Positions 7,085-16,936 of a stretch of 64,000 bases of DNA are shown one piece after another. Below the pieces are notes generated by a model that saw nothing but the letters and a program-made list of their open reading frames with translations, was not told where the DNA came from and made no database searches. This DNA is from Eubacterium sp. (GTDB taxonomy: Bacteria > Bacillota > Clostridia > Lachnospirales > Lachnospiraceae), in contig JAILRB010000024.1 of NCBI GenBank assembly GCA_024698585.1, positions 1 to 64,000 of the forward strand, in the 5' to 3' direction. Made by a program: the position numbers and the translations under genes. How positions within the stretch are numbered: the first letter of the stretch is position 1; each line of letters begins with the position of its first letter.

Positions 7085-8691
7085 ATGCTGAAAAAGAAAA
7101 AATGTTTCAGAAGGGAATGTCGTTAGTTCTGGCAGCTACACTCGTAGTGACGGGATTTACGTTGCCAACACCTAAGGTTAGCGCAGACGACCAGGGAGCA
7201 GAGGTAAGAGTCAGAACAGATACATTTACTGTTGAAAAATCTCGAACAAGGACAAAGGACAGGGAGAGTTCGATGGACTGATTGAAGGAGGAGATCGTTA
7301 TAACAGTTATGCATGGTGTATGGCAGAACGTGGAGATAAACTCTATATTGGAACTAACAGAGGTCTTAGTGAAAGTGTCATTGGATCAATGGTAAGGGGA
7401 TTGATTGCAAAAGATTTAACCAAAGAGGAAGCTTATGCACTGATTGATACGATTATCAATAATAACTTTGGTCATGACCCTGTTGATAAAGGTGGAGATA
7501 TTATTTCTTACGACCGAAAGACCGGAGAAATGAAAGTACTTATGACTGGTGAAGTTGGTACATCATTCCGTATGGCAATTAACTATAACGATGATATTTA
7601 TATCGGTTCTTATGCCGGAATGACCAATAACATTTACCGAATTGATCGGGATGAAAAGATTGAAAAAGTATATGAAACAACATCAGGAACAAGTATGAGA
7701 GCTGCCTGTGAACATGATGGAAACTTATATTTCGGTGGTGTGGATTCTACAGAAGAACTTCCAGAAGGATATGAAGATGCAGCAAAATTAGCAATCTTAA
7801 AGATGGATAAAGAGAATCCTTCAAAATGGGATCGTGTTGCAGATGTAAGTGACTTTGATCCGGTTTATGCAACAAATCCTGCTGTAAAGAACTCGATTAC
7901 AAGTCCTGTCTGGGATATTGTTTCTTATGACGGATATATTTATGCAACACTTCCATACGGACATGGATTTGTCTGTAATTTACAGATATTTGACCCAGTA
8001 CACAGACTTTGGTGTTGATCAGGAAAATCTGAAAGACAAGGCTACAAGTATCGTTAACATTGCAAAGGTAATGAAGGTCTTTGGGATGGATGAAAGTGAA
8101 TATGAAGGCTTTCGTAATATTGCAAAACTTGTAATTGCCTTAGCAGATTTGATTGAAAGTGCGTCAGATAATATGTCACCGGAAAAAACAGTGAAGTTAG
8201 CATACACAGTTTCACCTGATTCCAATGCAAAGGTTGTTGCAACTTCGGCTAATAAAAAACTTGTAAAAGTTGCAGTAAAGAATGGCGTGATTGAAATTAA
8301 GGCAACAAAGGCATCTAAGAAGAAGAGAGGAACGATTGTCGCTGTAACTGTAAAGTCAGGAAATGAAACAAAAACCATTAATGTTGAAATTAAGAACAGA
8401 GCAAAGAAATTATCAGCAAAGAGAAAGTCTCTTTCTGTTAAGAAGGGGCAGACTGTAAAAGTAACATTTAAGGTTGATAAGGCTCAGAATTCCAAGAAGG
8501 CAGTAACAAATCTCTATACAAAGAAAGCAAAAATAGCGGCTAAGATAAAAAAGATTGCAGTTGTTAAGCGCGTAAAAGTGAAAAAAGGAAAAATTGTTGT
8601 TACGATTGTAGCGAAGAAAAAAGGAACAGCAAAATTGAAACTGAAACTTTCTGAGAAAGTGAAAGCTAGTGCAAAGATTGTTGTAAAATAA
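7085..8691 (+). pseudogene. Broken secreted surface protein (beta-propeller-like plus lysine-rich Big-like domains)
   Basis: AGGAGG lies just before ATG 7085, but the frame breaks three times. After MLKKKK a shift leads into a signal peptide frame from 7102 (MSLVLAATLVVTGFTLPTP). A second shift near 7245 leads into NKDKGQGEFDGLIEGGDRYN and a propeller-like region (WCMAERGDKLYIGTNRG, IYIGSYAGMTNNIYRID, LYFGGVDST). A third break at about 7985-8018 moves to the frame that runs to 8691: a helical segment, then lysine-rich Big-like repeats (KAKKLSAKRKSLSVKKG-type). Some sequence is probably also lost at the third junction. The Big-like part resembles that of the gene at 12896. Intact relatives would be exported proteins. 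A terminator follows. Confidence 0.85.
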
Positions 8692-8705
8692 TCAATGAAT
8701 CAGAA

Positions 8706-8741
8706 ATCCCTCTGTGTGGGCTCACACAGGGGGATTTTTTG
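8706..8741 (+). terminator. Intrinsic terminator
   Basis: A 13-bp stem (ATCCCTCTGTGTG at 8706-8718 with 8723-8735, one G-T pair) and a T6 run, ending the broken surface-protein gene. Confidence 0.9.
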
Positions 8742-8876
8742 TTTTTGAATGCGGAAAATCTGATGGAATATTGAGGGGAAAACAGTAAAAAAGTAGTGCA
8801 TGATTACCATGAAAATGATAAAATAGACTCAATAGTAAAGAGTACGGGATTTATCTATTTTGAGAAGGGGACGCCT

Positions 8877-10661
8877 ATGATTCGAAACGGAAAAGCTTTT
8901 AGAAGTCTTGCATTACAAGTGTCTGTATTCTTCCTTGTTGGAATTATACTGACAGGTTGTTTATCATATTTTACATTGACGGATAATGCAGATAAAAATG
9001 TGGTGGAGGAAAAGAAAAATCTATCTTCCGGAATTGCTACGGATGTGGATTCATCCATTCGTGAAGTGAAATCGCATGAGTGGGTAATCGCTTACCTGTC
9101 AAAACATCTGCAGGATGAAACATTGGATTTAGAATATGATTGTTCCGAAAAGACGGAGGAAAAAACTCGTGACTTAACGTCTAGAAATAAAGGGTTAAGT
9201 ATCTATGAGGCCACAGCGGAGGAACTGGATCGTCTTTCGGAAGAAGATCAGAAAATCTATGCGGAAATCGTATTTAATAAGTGGTTGTCACGCTTAAATA
9301 ATTTAAAGATGGCTTATCATGTGAGTTATCTCTATTTTCTGGCGACGAATGATGAATATAAGGAATGTTTCTTTTTTGTCAGTGCTTCTGATGGGAAAAT
9401 GAAACGAAGCTCAAAAACAGGAGATGCATATGTCTTTGGAACGAAGGTGGAATTAAATCAGGATCAGTCCAATGCTTTTCGAGAACTAAAAGGCGGAGAA
9501 GATTATCTGGTTTATACAGAAGGCTTTATGGATCGATATCGCTACCTGTTTAAAGTCGGGGATTACAACTTCATTACCGGAATGACATTCAATATTTCCG
9601 AAATCAAGCAGGATGTAAAACAGCGAACGATTCAAGGCGTAATCGGATTTATCATGCTTCAGATTTTGCTTTCTTCATTTTGTCTGATTCTCATTGATAC
9701 TTTTGTATTGAGACCATTGAAACGAGTAAATTCCAGTGTTAATAAATATGCAGAATCCAAGGACAGTGAGAAAATCAGAAATCAATTAAAGAAAATACAT
9801 TCAAAAAATGAAATCGAGGTATTATCGAAAAATATATCCGAGATGGTTGTGGAAATTGATGATCATCTGGAAGAAATAAAAAATATTACGGCTGAGCAGG
9901 AACGAATCAGTGCGGAGTTAAATGTTGCAACAGAAATTCAGAACCATATGCTTCCGAATATTTTTCCACCGTTTCCGGATATTGCGGAGTTTGATATCTA
10001 TGCCAGTATGCGGCCGGCGAAGGAAGTAGGAGGAGACTTCTATGACTTCTTCATGGTGGATGAAAAGCATGTGGCTCTGGTTATGGCGGACGTGTCCGGA
10101 AAGGGTGTTCCGGCAGCACTGTTTATGACGATTGCAAAGATTTTGATTAAGAACAGGGCATTGCTTGGAGAGTCACCTTCTTCGATTCTTGAAAATGTAA
10201 ATAATCAAATTTGTGAAGGCAATGAAGTCGGATTCTTTGTAACCGTGTGGCTGGCAATCATTGACATTGAGACGGGTCAGGGAATTGCAGCCAATGCAGG
10301 TCATGAGCATCCGGTACTGTGCAGGAAGAATGGAACGTTCGAATTAGTGGAGTATCGTCATTCCTTGGCTGTGGCGGCTATGGAAGGAATGAAATTTAAA
10401 GAGCACACCTTTGAACTGTATCCGGGAGATCGAATCTTCGTTTATACGGATGGTGTTCCGGAAGCAACGAATACGAAAAATGAACTGTATGGAACAGACC
10501 GTATGTTACAAGTACTGAATAATCATAAGGACCTCGAATTGAAACAACTTCTGAAGATGTTGAAAAAGGATATTGATGATTTTGTAGGAGAAGCGACACA
10601 GTTTGATGATATTACTATGCTGATGTTTGTTTATCTAGGGAAAGAAGAGGATAGTGAATGA
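8877..10661 (+). CDS. Membrane SpoIIE/RsbU-type serine phosphatase with HAMP
   Basis: A 594-residue membrane sensor phosphatase. TM1 is near residues 11-33, followed by an extracytoplasmic region of ~215 residues, TM2 at ~252-277 (VIGFIMLQILLSSFCLILI), a HAMP-like linker and coiled coil to ~360, and a C-terminal PP2C-like domain of the SpoIIE class. The latter has EVGGDFYDFF (~385), ADVSGKGVPAALFM (~403), ANAGHEHP, YTDGVPEA and DDITMLMF (~578), which supply the metal-binding aspartates. Such enzymes usually dephosphorylate anti-anti-sigma factors in partner-switching; no partner is encoded nearby. ATG 8877 has AAGGGG upstream and is preferred to GTG 8796. It overlaps the next gene by ATGA, so the two are coupled. 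Confidence 0.93.
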   Translation: MIRNGKAFRSLALQVSVFFLVGIILTGCLSYFTLTDNADKNVVEEKKNLSSGIATDVDSSIREVKSHEWVIAYLSKHLQDETLDLEYDCSEKTEEKTRDLTSRNKGLSIYEATAEELDRLSEEDQKIYAEIVFNKWLSRLNNLKMAYHVSYLYFLATNDEYKECFFFVSASDGKMKRSSKTGDAYVFGTKVELNQDQSNAFRELKGGEDYLVYTEGFMDRYRYLFKVGDYNFITGMTFNISEIKQDVKQRTIQGVIGFIMLQILLSSFCLILIDTFVLRPLKRVNSSVNKYAESKDSEKIRNQLKKIHSKNEIEVLSKNISEMVVEIDDHLEEIKNITAEQERISAELNVATEIQNHMLPNIFPPFPDIAEFDIYASMRPAKEVGGDFYDFFMVDEKHVALVMADVSGKGVPAALFMTIAKILIKNRALLGESPSSILENVNNQICEGNEVGFFVTVWLAIIDIETGQGIAANAGHEHPVLCRKNGTFELVEYRHSLAVAAMEGMKFKEHTFELYPGDRIFVYTDGVPEATNTKNELYGTDRMLQVLNNHKDLELKQLLKMLKKDIDDFVGEATQFDDITMLMFVYLGKEEDSE

Positions 10662-11791
10662 AAAAGAGAAATAGTGTAATTGACATCATGAAAGGAATAC
10701 TGATTCTTTCTGTTATGTTCTATCATTTGATTTATCGAAATCAGGGAAGTGTATTGGACGAAATCATCAGAGAGTTCATCTACTTCGGACTTCCGGTCTT
10801 TATGCTTCTGAGCGGATATTTTTATTGCTTCTCTAATGAAGATGTATTCGGAATGTTCCGGCGCAGAATGAAGCAAATTGTCTTAAATACATGTCTTATT
10901 ACGGGAGTACTTTTGATACTCTTTGGACCGTACTTTATGTTAGTTCACGGCTATACGTTGCGGAGTTGGGTAAATGATGTAGTAACGACTTATCTGAGAC
11001 CAGAGTTGGTAGCTAAAATTGCTCCGTCTTTTGGTGAAACGGGACAGCTCTTTAACAATCTTTCACCGGTTTGGTTTATGTGGACTATGGCGTGGGCAAC
11101 GATTGTATTTTATTTGGTCATGTATTTTGTAAGAAAGCACACATGGATGATGGGAGTATCAGCAGTTGTTCTTATGATTATCGGAGCAGTATTTTATGTG
11201 AAGATACCACCACAGTCCTGGAGCATTCATCTGGCTCCACTTTATGCTGGAATCATGATGCTTGGGGCTATTCTTGGAAAATATCGGGGAATTGAAACCC
11301 TGTGTAAGATTCCTATGATTCCTGCGGTGGTTATAGCTGTGATTGGAGGATTTCTTCATTACCAGATTTTTGAAAAGTTTGGATCGGATTGGCTCTACTT
11401 GAGCATTTTCCGTGTGGATAAGGATTTTAACGGAATCTTTACATATCTGACGGTGGCAATTTTTATTTTGGAAATGTTCCTTGGTGGATTTGTCCTTATG
11501 GTCTTTGCCAGAGTGATTGACAAAATCAAGGGGTGTAACAAAGTACTGTCCTGGATTGGAGCACACACCTATATGATTCTTCTGCTACATTGCTTGTTCG
11601 GTGGAATTACCGCAGACGTTCTTCATACCTATAATAAGCCGGGACCGAATTGGTATGTAGTCCCGTTGACCGCTACGGTGGTTGTGAAATCGGTGATTAC
11701 ATTTATTGTTTCCCTGGCAGCTTGTTCCGGTGTCGTGTTCGTATTGGAACGGATGAAACGATTTCGACGGAAAGCTACACAGTCGAAGTGA
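10658..11791 (+). CDS. Membrane acyltransferase, family 3
   Basis: A 377-residue polytopic protein with about ten hydrophobic spans. It opens with a family-3 acyltransferase signature: NSVIDIMKGILILSVMFYHL (residues ~4-23, with the membrane histidine), then FIYFGLPVFMLLSGYFY. These enzymes move acetyl or other acyl groups onto surface sugars or peptidoglycan. Its ATG overlaps the TGA of the phosphatase gene, implying co-translation, so acyl modification may be under the same control as the phosphatase signal (inference). A weak hairpin follows at 11807-11830 without a T run. Specific acceptor unknown. Confidence 0.9.
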   Translation: MKKRNSVIDIMKGILILSVMFYHLIYRNQGSVLDEIIREFIYFGLPVFMLLSGYFYCFSNEDVFGMFRRRMKQIVLNTCLITGVLLILFGPYFMLVHGYTLRSWVNDVVTTYLRPELVAKIAPSFGETGQLFNNLSPVWFMWTMAWATIVFYLVMYFVRKHTWMMGVSAVVLMIIGAVFYVKIPPQSWSIHLAPLYAGIMMLGAILGKYRGIETLCKIPMIPAVVIAVIGGFLHYQIFEKFGSDWLYLSIFRVDKDFNGIFTYLTVAIFILEMFLGGFVLMVFARVIDKIKGCNKVLSWIGAHTYMILLLHCLFGGITADVLHTYNKPGPNWYVVPLTATVVVKSVITFIVSLAACSGVVFVLERMKRFRRKATQSK

Positions 11792-11875
11792 TATTTTATT
11801 ATTGGATTGTGGTAGCACCATATACCACAACAAAATCAGAAATGGTAAAAAAATAATAACGAAAAGGAGAACTTG

Positions 11876-12868
11876 ATGATGAAACTATTATTCTATGCAG
11901 CAAAGGACTATGACAAACAGTATTTTAATTCCGTGTTGGAGAAATTTCCGGAAATTGAAATTGAATTTCTGGACCATGAATTAGAACCAAGGTCGGCAGT
12001 TCTTGCAAAAGGATTTGATGCGATTTGTGCATTTGTTAGCGCAGATGTTGGTGCGGAAACATTAGAGATTTTGAATCAGTGCGGTGTAAAAACTGTACTG
12101 ATGCGATGTGCAGGATTTAATAACGTTGAGACGGGAAAGGCAAAGGAACTGGGAATTACTGTAAAGCGCGTTCCGGGATATTCGCCGGAATCTGTTGCAG
12201 AACATGCCATGGCATTGGCGTTGGCAGCAAACAGAAGATTATACAAGGCGTATAATAAGGTGCGTGAAAATGATTACACTTTAAGAGGACTTCGTGGCAT
12301 GAACTTCTATGGCAAGGTAGCAGGTATCGTGGGTACCGGTAAGATTGGTGCAGCAATGTGTAGAATCTGCCGTGGTTTTGGCATGAAGGTCATTGCCTAT
12401 GATGTCTATGAAAATCCGGATTTAAAGGAGTTCGTGGAATATGTTTCCCTGGATGAATTATTGGCTCAGAGTGATTTGATTTCTCTTCACTGTCCATTAA
12501 TGGATTCCACATACCATATGATTAACATTGAGACAATTAAGAAAATGAAAGACAATGTAATCCTCGTAAATACATCCCGAGGTGCACTAGTTAATACACA
12601 GGAATTAATCGAAGGGATTCGTATGAACAAGTTCCTGGGAGTAGGACTGGACGTATACGAAGAAGAAACCGGAAATGTATACGAAGATCATTCCGATGAC
12701 ATTATGGAGCATTCCGTAACTGCCAGATTGTTAGCATTTCCGAATGTAATCATTACTTCTCATCAGGGATTCTATACCATGGAGGCGTTAACAGCGATTG
12801 CGGAAACCACATTGCAGAATCTGATGGATGCGAAAAACGGCATTCATAATGAGAATGATATTGCGTAG
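11876..12868 (+). CDS. D-2-hydroxyacid dehydrogenase (D-lactate dehydrogenase-like)
   Basis: A 330-residue cytoplasmic enzyme that reduces 2-oxoacids with NADH, most likely pyruvate to D-lactate. The NAD-binding loop reads VAGIVGTGKIGAAMCRI (~148), and the catalytic set is in VNTSRGALVNT (Arg), GVGLDVYEEETG (Glu) and SHQGFYTMEA (His). The spacing and the 'RVPGYSPESVAEHAMALAL' segment match D-LDH rather than phosphoglycerate dehydrogenase. AAGGAGA precedes ATG 11876; ATG 11879 and TTG 11873 are nearby alternatives. It sits 84 bases after the acyltransferase and 27 bases before a surface-protein gene; metabolic linkage to these is not obvious. Confidence 0.93.
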   Translation: MMKLLFYAAKDYDKQYFNSVLEKFPEIEIEFLDHELEPRSAVLAKGFDAICAFVSADVGAETLEILNQCGVKTVLMRCAGFNNVETGKAKELGITVKRVPGYSPESVAEHAMALALAANRRLYKAYNKVRENDYTLRGLRGMNFYGKVAGIVGTGKIGAAMCRICRGFGMKVIAYDVYENPDLKEFVEYVSLDELLAQSDLISLHCPLMDSTYHMINIETIKKMKDNVILVNTSRGALVNTQELIEGIRMNKFLGVGLDVYEEETGNVYEDHSDDIMEHSVTARLLAFPNVIITSHQGFYTMEALTAIAETTLQNLMDAKNGIHNENDIA

Positions 12869-12895
12869 GAGTGTTGGAAAAAAGGAGGAACTAGT

Positions 12896-14902
12896 ATGAG
12901 AAGTTTAAAGAAGTCGATTGCTGTTTTTATGGCAGTGATGCTCACGGCAACATCCTTTCAGATGATGGATGTCAGTGCGAAGGCAAAGAAAGGAAAAGTA
13001 ACAAAGATTACTGCGACAAAGACGGTTTCTATGAAGGTCGGAGAAAAAAAGACCGTTAAGGTTTCAGTAAAGACGAAAGGGAAAGCGTCAAAGAAATTTA
13101 AAGTCACTCCTTCCGTGAAAGGTGTTGTAAAGGTAACGGTGAAATCCGGAAAGATTATTTTGACCGGTGTGAAAGCCGGAACAACAAAGCTGACTTTAAA
13201 ATCTAAGGCAAATAAGAAAAAGAAAACTGTTGTAACCGTAAAGGTTAACCCTGCTGCGACGGTACAGGATACGACAGTAGAAATTAGACAGTTAGATTTC
13301 AAACGGTTTTCTTTAAAGTTTTCGAAGGCAGTTCAGTTGGAATTAGAAAACATCACAGTAGAAACGAAAAGTTATTCATCCGGAAAATATCTTAACGTTG
13401 AAAAAGTGAAAAGTCTGTCAACCATTGATGCACAGAATTATGTGGTAGAAGTAGATGATAGTCTTTTTGCTGGTGAATTTGTGAAAATGACAATTAAGGG
13501 CGTGAATAAAACAAATATTGTTAAGGAATTTGAAAGTCTTCCACCAATGATGAGTGGGGTGCACGAAATTTGTTATAAGGAAAGTGTGAACGAAGACGTT
13601 GATCGCAGCATTGCATTTTCGAATTTTACTGAGTCCACATACGGAAAAGTGGTAAGCTTTACCAACCTTCCTACTGGAATTAAGTATACCAAAACTTCAA
13701 GAGATGTTACTTTGAGCGGAACGTTCAAGAAGGCAGGTATTTATAAATCACAACTTGTGATTGAAGGGGAGAAAGGAATCCAGCAGACCATTAATCTGGT
13801 ATTTGTTGTTGGCTCAGAAAGCGAAATATATGCATATTTCCCTAAGAGTGTTCATTATGTTTACTCATCAGAATATTCCAGTATGAATTATGAAGGAGAA
13901 GTATACGGGTACATTTCCGGTGGAAGTGGTAGTTATTACATTGATGTAATGGATAATGCGACAATCTTTGATCTTAATTATGAGGATACATACGGCTGTT
14001 GGCATTATACGACGGAATCAAAGAATGCGACATATACCGGAAAACTTAATATCGTAGATGCGAATAACTCAGGAATTAAAACGATTGGAAATGCCGTAGT
14101 GGAAACAAAATTAGCGAAAAAAGTTACTGGAAAAGTTACTTCTGCTACAGGAAAACCGATTCCTGATGCATATGTGGCAGTAAAGGCACTGAAATACATT
14201 GAGGGCTTTTATTCAACCACAGTCACGACAGAGGAAAATGGAAAATTCACTTTGTATGTTCCGGTTGGAACCTTTGATTTTGAAGCATACATGAATAATA
14301 GAAATGCATTCCATTTGAATCAAGTGATTTCCGGTGATACAACGATGAATTTCAAACTCCCGTTATATCAGGTTCAGTTAAACTCCAGTGATCCGGCTAT
14401 TTCAGCCTTAAGTGGAGTAGAATGGATGGAAGGTGGAGTGACCTGCGGAAAAGGATTAACCATATTCTTACCGAAAGGAACTTATGAAATTAAATCTAAT
14501 GCGACTGTATCGGAAGGAAGCATATGTTATGGTTCATGTAAGGTGACTGTAAGCGGAGATACGACAGCGACGGTTACAATAACAAAGAAGGTCTTACCGA
14601 AACTGACAGTAGGAACCCATAGCATGGAATTAAATGAAGACTATGATTACTATCTCTTCGTTCCGGAAAAACAGGGTAATTACTCTTTCACTTCTTCTAA
14701 TAGTATGGGTGACCCGAAAGGGGTTTTATATTCAATAAATGATATGGAAGAAGTGCTTGTGAGCGGTGATGACGATAATGACTGTGATTTCGAATTTACA
14801 GCATTCTTAAGGAAGGGTGCTTATTATATCCTTGGACTAAAAGATTACGATGGCGACGGAATGGATGCTGATATAACAATTGAATATTTAGGTTTGAAAT
14901 AG
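12896..14902 (+). CDS. Secreted surface protein with Big-like and carboxypeptidase-regulatory-like domains
   Basis: The 668-residue product has a signal peptide (MRSLKKSIAVFMAVMLTATS, cleavage near residue 28) and a lysine-rich Big-like domain to ~120. A large beta-rich middle follows, then a carboxypeptidase-regulatory-like module (VTGKVTSATGKPIPDAYVAV, ~res 408-480) and a C-terminal beta domain (NEDYDYYLFVPEKQGNYSF) like prepeptidase C-terminal domains. There is no LPXTG motif or C-terminal anchor helix, so it is probably held by charge or another wall-binding mode. GGAGG precedes ATG 12896. The Big-like part resembles that of the broken gene ending at 8691. Ligand unknown. Confidence 0.88.
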   Translation: MRSLKKSIAVFMAVMLTATSFQMMDVSAKAKKGKVTKITATKTVSMKVGEKKTVKVSVKTKGKASKKFKVTPSVKGVVKVTVKSGKIILTGVKAGTTKLTLKSKANKKKKTVVTVKVNPAATVQDTTVEIRQLDFKRFSLKFSKAVQLELENITVETKSYSSGKYLNVEKVKSLSTIDAQNYVVEVDDSLFAGEFVKMTIKGVNKTNIVKEFESLPPMMSGVHEICYKESVNEDVDRSIAFSNFTESTYGKVVSFTNLPTGIKYTKTSRDVTLSGTFKKAGIYKSQLVIEGEKGIQQTINLVFVVGSESEIYAYFPKSVHYVYSSEYSSMNYEGEVYGYISGGSGSYYIDVMDNATIFDLNYEDTYGCWHYTTESKNATYTGKLNIVDANNSGIKTIGNAVVETKLAKKVTGKVTSATGKPIPDAYVAVKALKYIEGFYSTTVTTEENGKFTLYVPVGTFDFEAYMNNRNAFHLNQVISGDTTMNFKLPLYQVQLNSSDPAISALSGVEWMEGGVTCGKGLTIFLPKGTYEIKSNATVSEGSICYGSCKVTVSGDTTATVTITKKVLPKLTVGTHSMELNEDYDYYLFVPEKQGNYSFTSSNSMGDPKGVLYSINDMEEVLVSGDDDNDCDFEFTAFLRKGAYYILGLKDYDGDGMDADITIEYLGLK

Positions 14903-14911
14903 TGTCGAAAG

Positions 14912-14939
14912 AACCTGGTATTGGCCAGGTTTTTTTTTT
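14912..14939 (+). terminator. Intrinsic terminator
   Basis: AACCTGG (14912-14918) pairs with CCAGGTT (14925-14931) and is followed by an uninterrupted T run. Confidence 0.92.
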
Positions 14940-14989
14940 GTCCAAACTATTATTTTTATAATTAAATATTCTGATGACCAAAATATTTG

Positions 14990-15018
14990 TTGACAAAATA
15001 TTACAAGAGGATTACAAT
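14990..15018 (+). promoter_or_regulatory. Strong sigma-A promoter of the small secreted protein
   Basis: TTGACA (14990-14995), a 17-base spacer, then TACAAT (15013-15018). This is close to consensus and gives a leader of about 45 bases. Confidence 0.85.
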
Positions 15019-15071
15019 GTTCTTACAAAGCTTTGTGGAAAACTTAATAGAAATGAAAGGAAATTCAAAAA

Positions 15072-15455
15072 ATGAGAAATATGAAAAAGAGAATCGTAGC
15101 AATGGGATTAATGGCTACTATGTCATTAGGTTTAGCAACAAGTGCATCAGCTGTATCAACAACAGGTCAAATTGGAAAGTTAACATTAACATCAACAAAG
15201 ATGACTGCAACAACAACGATTACAAATGGAGCACAGCCTGCTCAGGGAATGCAGGGCTATGTTAAAGCTACTGCAACAGCAAAAAATAAGCAGACTATTA
15301 CAAAGCACGACTACACTAATGGTAGAGCTTCAGTAACAGTTACTGCTAGTTATACTGAAACAGGAAAATCAAAATTTAAATCTGCCAAAAGTGTACATCA
15401 GCAGACTTATTATGGAACTTTACTAATTAATGAATCATTAAATCTTTCATTATAA
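15072..15455 (+). CDS. Small secreted protein, unknown function
   Basis: A 127-residue protein with a classic signal peptide (MKKRIVAMGLMATMSLGLATSASA; cleavage near residue 27). The ~100-residue mature part is rich in Thr, Ala and Lys, predicted beta, and contains no cysteine. GAAAGGA precedes ATG 15072; ATG 15081 is an alternative start. It is monocistronic, between a near-consensus promoter and a hairpin, so it is probably well expressed. I do not recognise the family. Its size, export and Thr/Ser/Lys-rich composition recall the PadR-linked exported protein at 16937, but I see no clear shared motif. Confidence 0.8.
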   Translation: MRNMKKRIVAMGLMATMSLGLATSASAVSTTGQIGKLTLTSTKMTATTTITNGAQPAQGMQGYVKATATAKNKQTITKHDYTNGRASVTVTASYTETGKSKFKSAKSVHQQTYYGTLLINESLNLSL

Positions 15456-15461
15456 AAATGA

Positions 15462-15496
15462 AAATCCACCTGCGTCATCTGAATGCAGGTGGATTT
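15462..15496 (+). terminator. Strong hairpin after the small secreted gene
   Basis: A 12-bp perfect stem (AAATCCACCTGC at 15462-15473 with 15485-15496). The following GCTTTGG is a poor T run, so termination may be partial. Confidence 0.65.
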
Positions 15497-15574
15497 GCTT
15501 TGGACAACAGTTTATCTCTTTCATTTATTGGGACGATGGACTTGGGGAAATAAATTAAGAGGAATGTGAAAGTT

Positions 15575-16867
15575 ATGAAAAAGAGATTGCTATTTATTGC
15601 ATTATGCATCGTGGGAATTATGAGCTTATCTGCCTGCGGAAAGAACGAAACAATTGCAAAGACAGAAACAAAAGATGAGATGACTATCTTGAATCCAATC
15701 AAATCAGTAACCGATGATCTGGCTGTGAAGTGCGATGCCGGTAAGTGTAGTGAGTTATACTATTATGATTACAAAATGGGTGGTATTGTTTGTGCATGTG
15801 GTCAGAAAAATTGTTCCCATAATCTGGAAGAGTATGAAAAGGGAAAAAATCACTGTGATGCAGTCGTAGAATCTCTTGCATATTTTCCGTTCGTTTATAA
15901 TGACAGGTTGTATTTTATTGTTGATGCTCAGGATGGTTTTTCTTTGTGGAGCTGCAAAAGAGATGGAACAGATAAGACGAAAGAAGTGAAATTGGATTTT
16001 ACACTTAATACCGGATCAGAAGGTGTCAGATATAAAGATAAAATCTATGTGTCATCGAGGGAGGAATTCTATGAAATGGTTGATGAAAACAATGAAGATC
16101 TAGTCGGAGCGATTGCTGAGGTTTACGAAATCGATTTATCGAAGAAAACCGTAAAGCAATTAACCAATTTTGGGAAACGTGCCGATGCGGTCTGTGCTGG
16201 AATTCAAATGTTTAATGAAAAACTGATTGTTTCCTATGAATGTCGTGAAAAAACGTGTAAGGAAGCGGGGTTTGGGACAATGGAAAAATACTTCGAGTGG
16301 CTTCAGTCAGATCAATATGACTATCAGGAAGATTATAAAAAAAATGGGATAAAAAAGTTGAAGTATGCCTATGACTTGAAAAGCGAGAAGATGGAATTTT
16401 TTGATATCGGTTTTCAGAGTAACTTCAAAGGCTATCAGGGAATAGAAAATCTGGAAGGCGCATATACAGTTCTTTGTTGTAAGAATGACACCGTGTATTA
16501 TCTTGAACCATTGATTGGAGAATATAGTTTGTATTCTTATAACATAAAGACGAAGGAGAGAAAGAAACTCTTTTCCTCTTTTATAAATATGGAGACAGTC
16601 AGTGATGACATAATCTATATAACTTCTATGGAAATGGATGAGATAACAAAGAATGAAGTGGCTCCAAGTGTGGATTTAAAACAACCTCCAAAATATTATA
16701 GCTTTGATCTCAACAAGGGAGAATTGAAAGAGGAACATTTTGGGGAAGAAGGAAAAGTTTTCTATGTAATCGACCGAAATGAAAAAGGACTATTGGTGAA
16801 TGAAACAGATTTTGATGAAAACTGCCAATTATATGATGAACATGACATTAGAGAAATAGAAATGTAA
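15575..16867 (+). CDS. Lipoprotein with CxCG...C cluster and propeller-like repeats
   Basis: A 430-residue exported lipoprotein: signal peptide MKKRLLFIALCIVGIMSLSAC with lipobox LSAC (Cys21). The mature part has a small cysteine/histidine cluster (CACGQKNCSH) shortly after the lipid anchor, then repeated 'YxDxLYFIVxxxDG, LWSCKRDGT, IYVSSREEFYE' segments that resemble short beta-propeller blades (DUF5050-like). It would sit on the outer face of the membrane. AAGAGGA upstream supports ATG 15575; the GTG at 15566 is too close to that site. Binding partner unknown. It converges on the minus-strand PadR cassette across a bidirectional terminator. Confidence 0.85.
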   Translation: MKKRLLFIALCIVGIMSLSACGKNETIAKTETKDEMTILNPIKSVTDDLAVKCDAGKCSELYYYDYKMGGIVCACGQKNCSHNLEEYEKGKNHCDAVVESLAYFPFVYNDRLYFIVDAQDGFSLWSCKRDGTDKTKEVKLDFTLNTGSEGVRYKDKIYVSSREEFYEMVDENNEDLVGAIAEVYEIDLSKKTVKQLTNFGKRADAVCAGIQMFNEKLIVSYECREKTCKEAGFGTMEKYFEWLQSDQYDYQEDYKKNGIKKLKYAYDLKSEKMEFFDIGFQSNFKGYQGIENLEGAYTVLCCKNDTVYYLEPLIGEYSLYSYNIKTKERKKLFSSFINMETVSDDIIYITSMEMDEITKNEVAPSVDLKQPPKYYSFDLNKGELKEEHFGEEGKVFYVIDRNEKGLLVNETDFDENCQLYDEHDIREIEM

Positions 16868-16868
16868 A

Positions 16869-16894
16869 AAAGAACGCCGATTATGGCGTTCTTT
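16869..16894. terminator. Bidirectional terminator
   Basis: A 10-bp stem (AAAGAACGCC and its complement, arms 16869-16878 and 16885-16894) lies between converging genes. There are T runs on both sides, stronger for the minus strand. Confidence 0.85.
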
Positions 16895-16936
16895 TAACGT
16901 GGATTATTATTACCTTTCATCTCTACATTTAAATCG

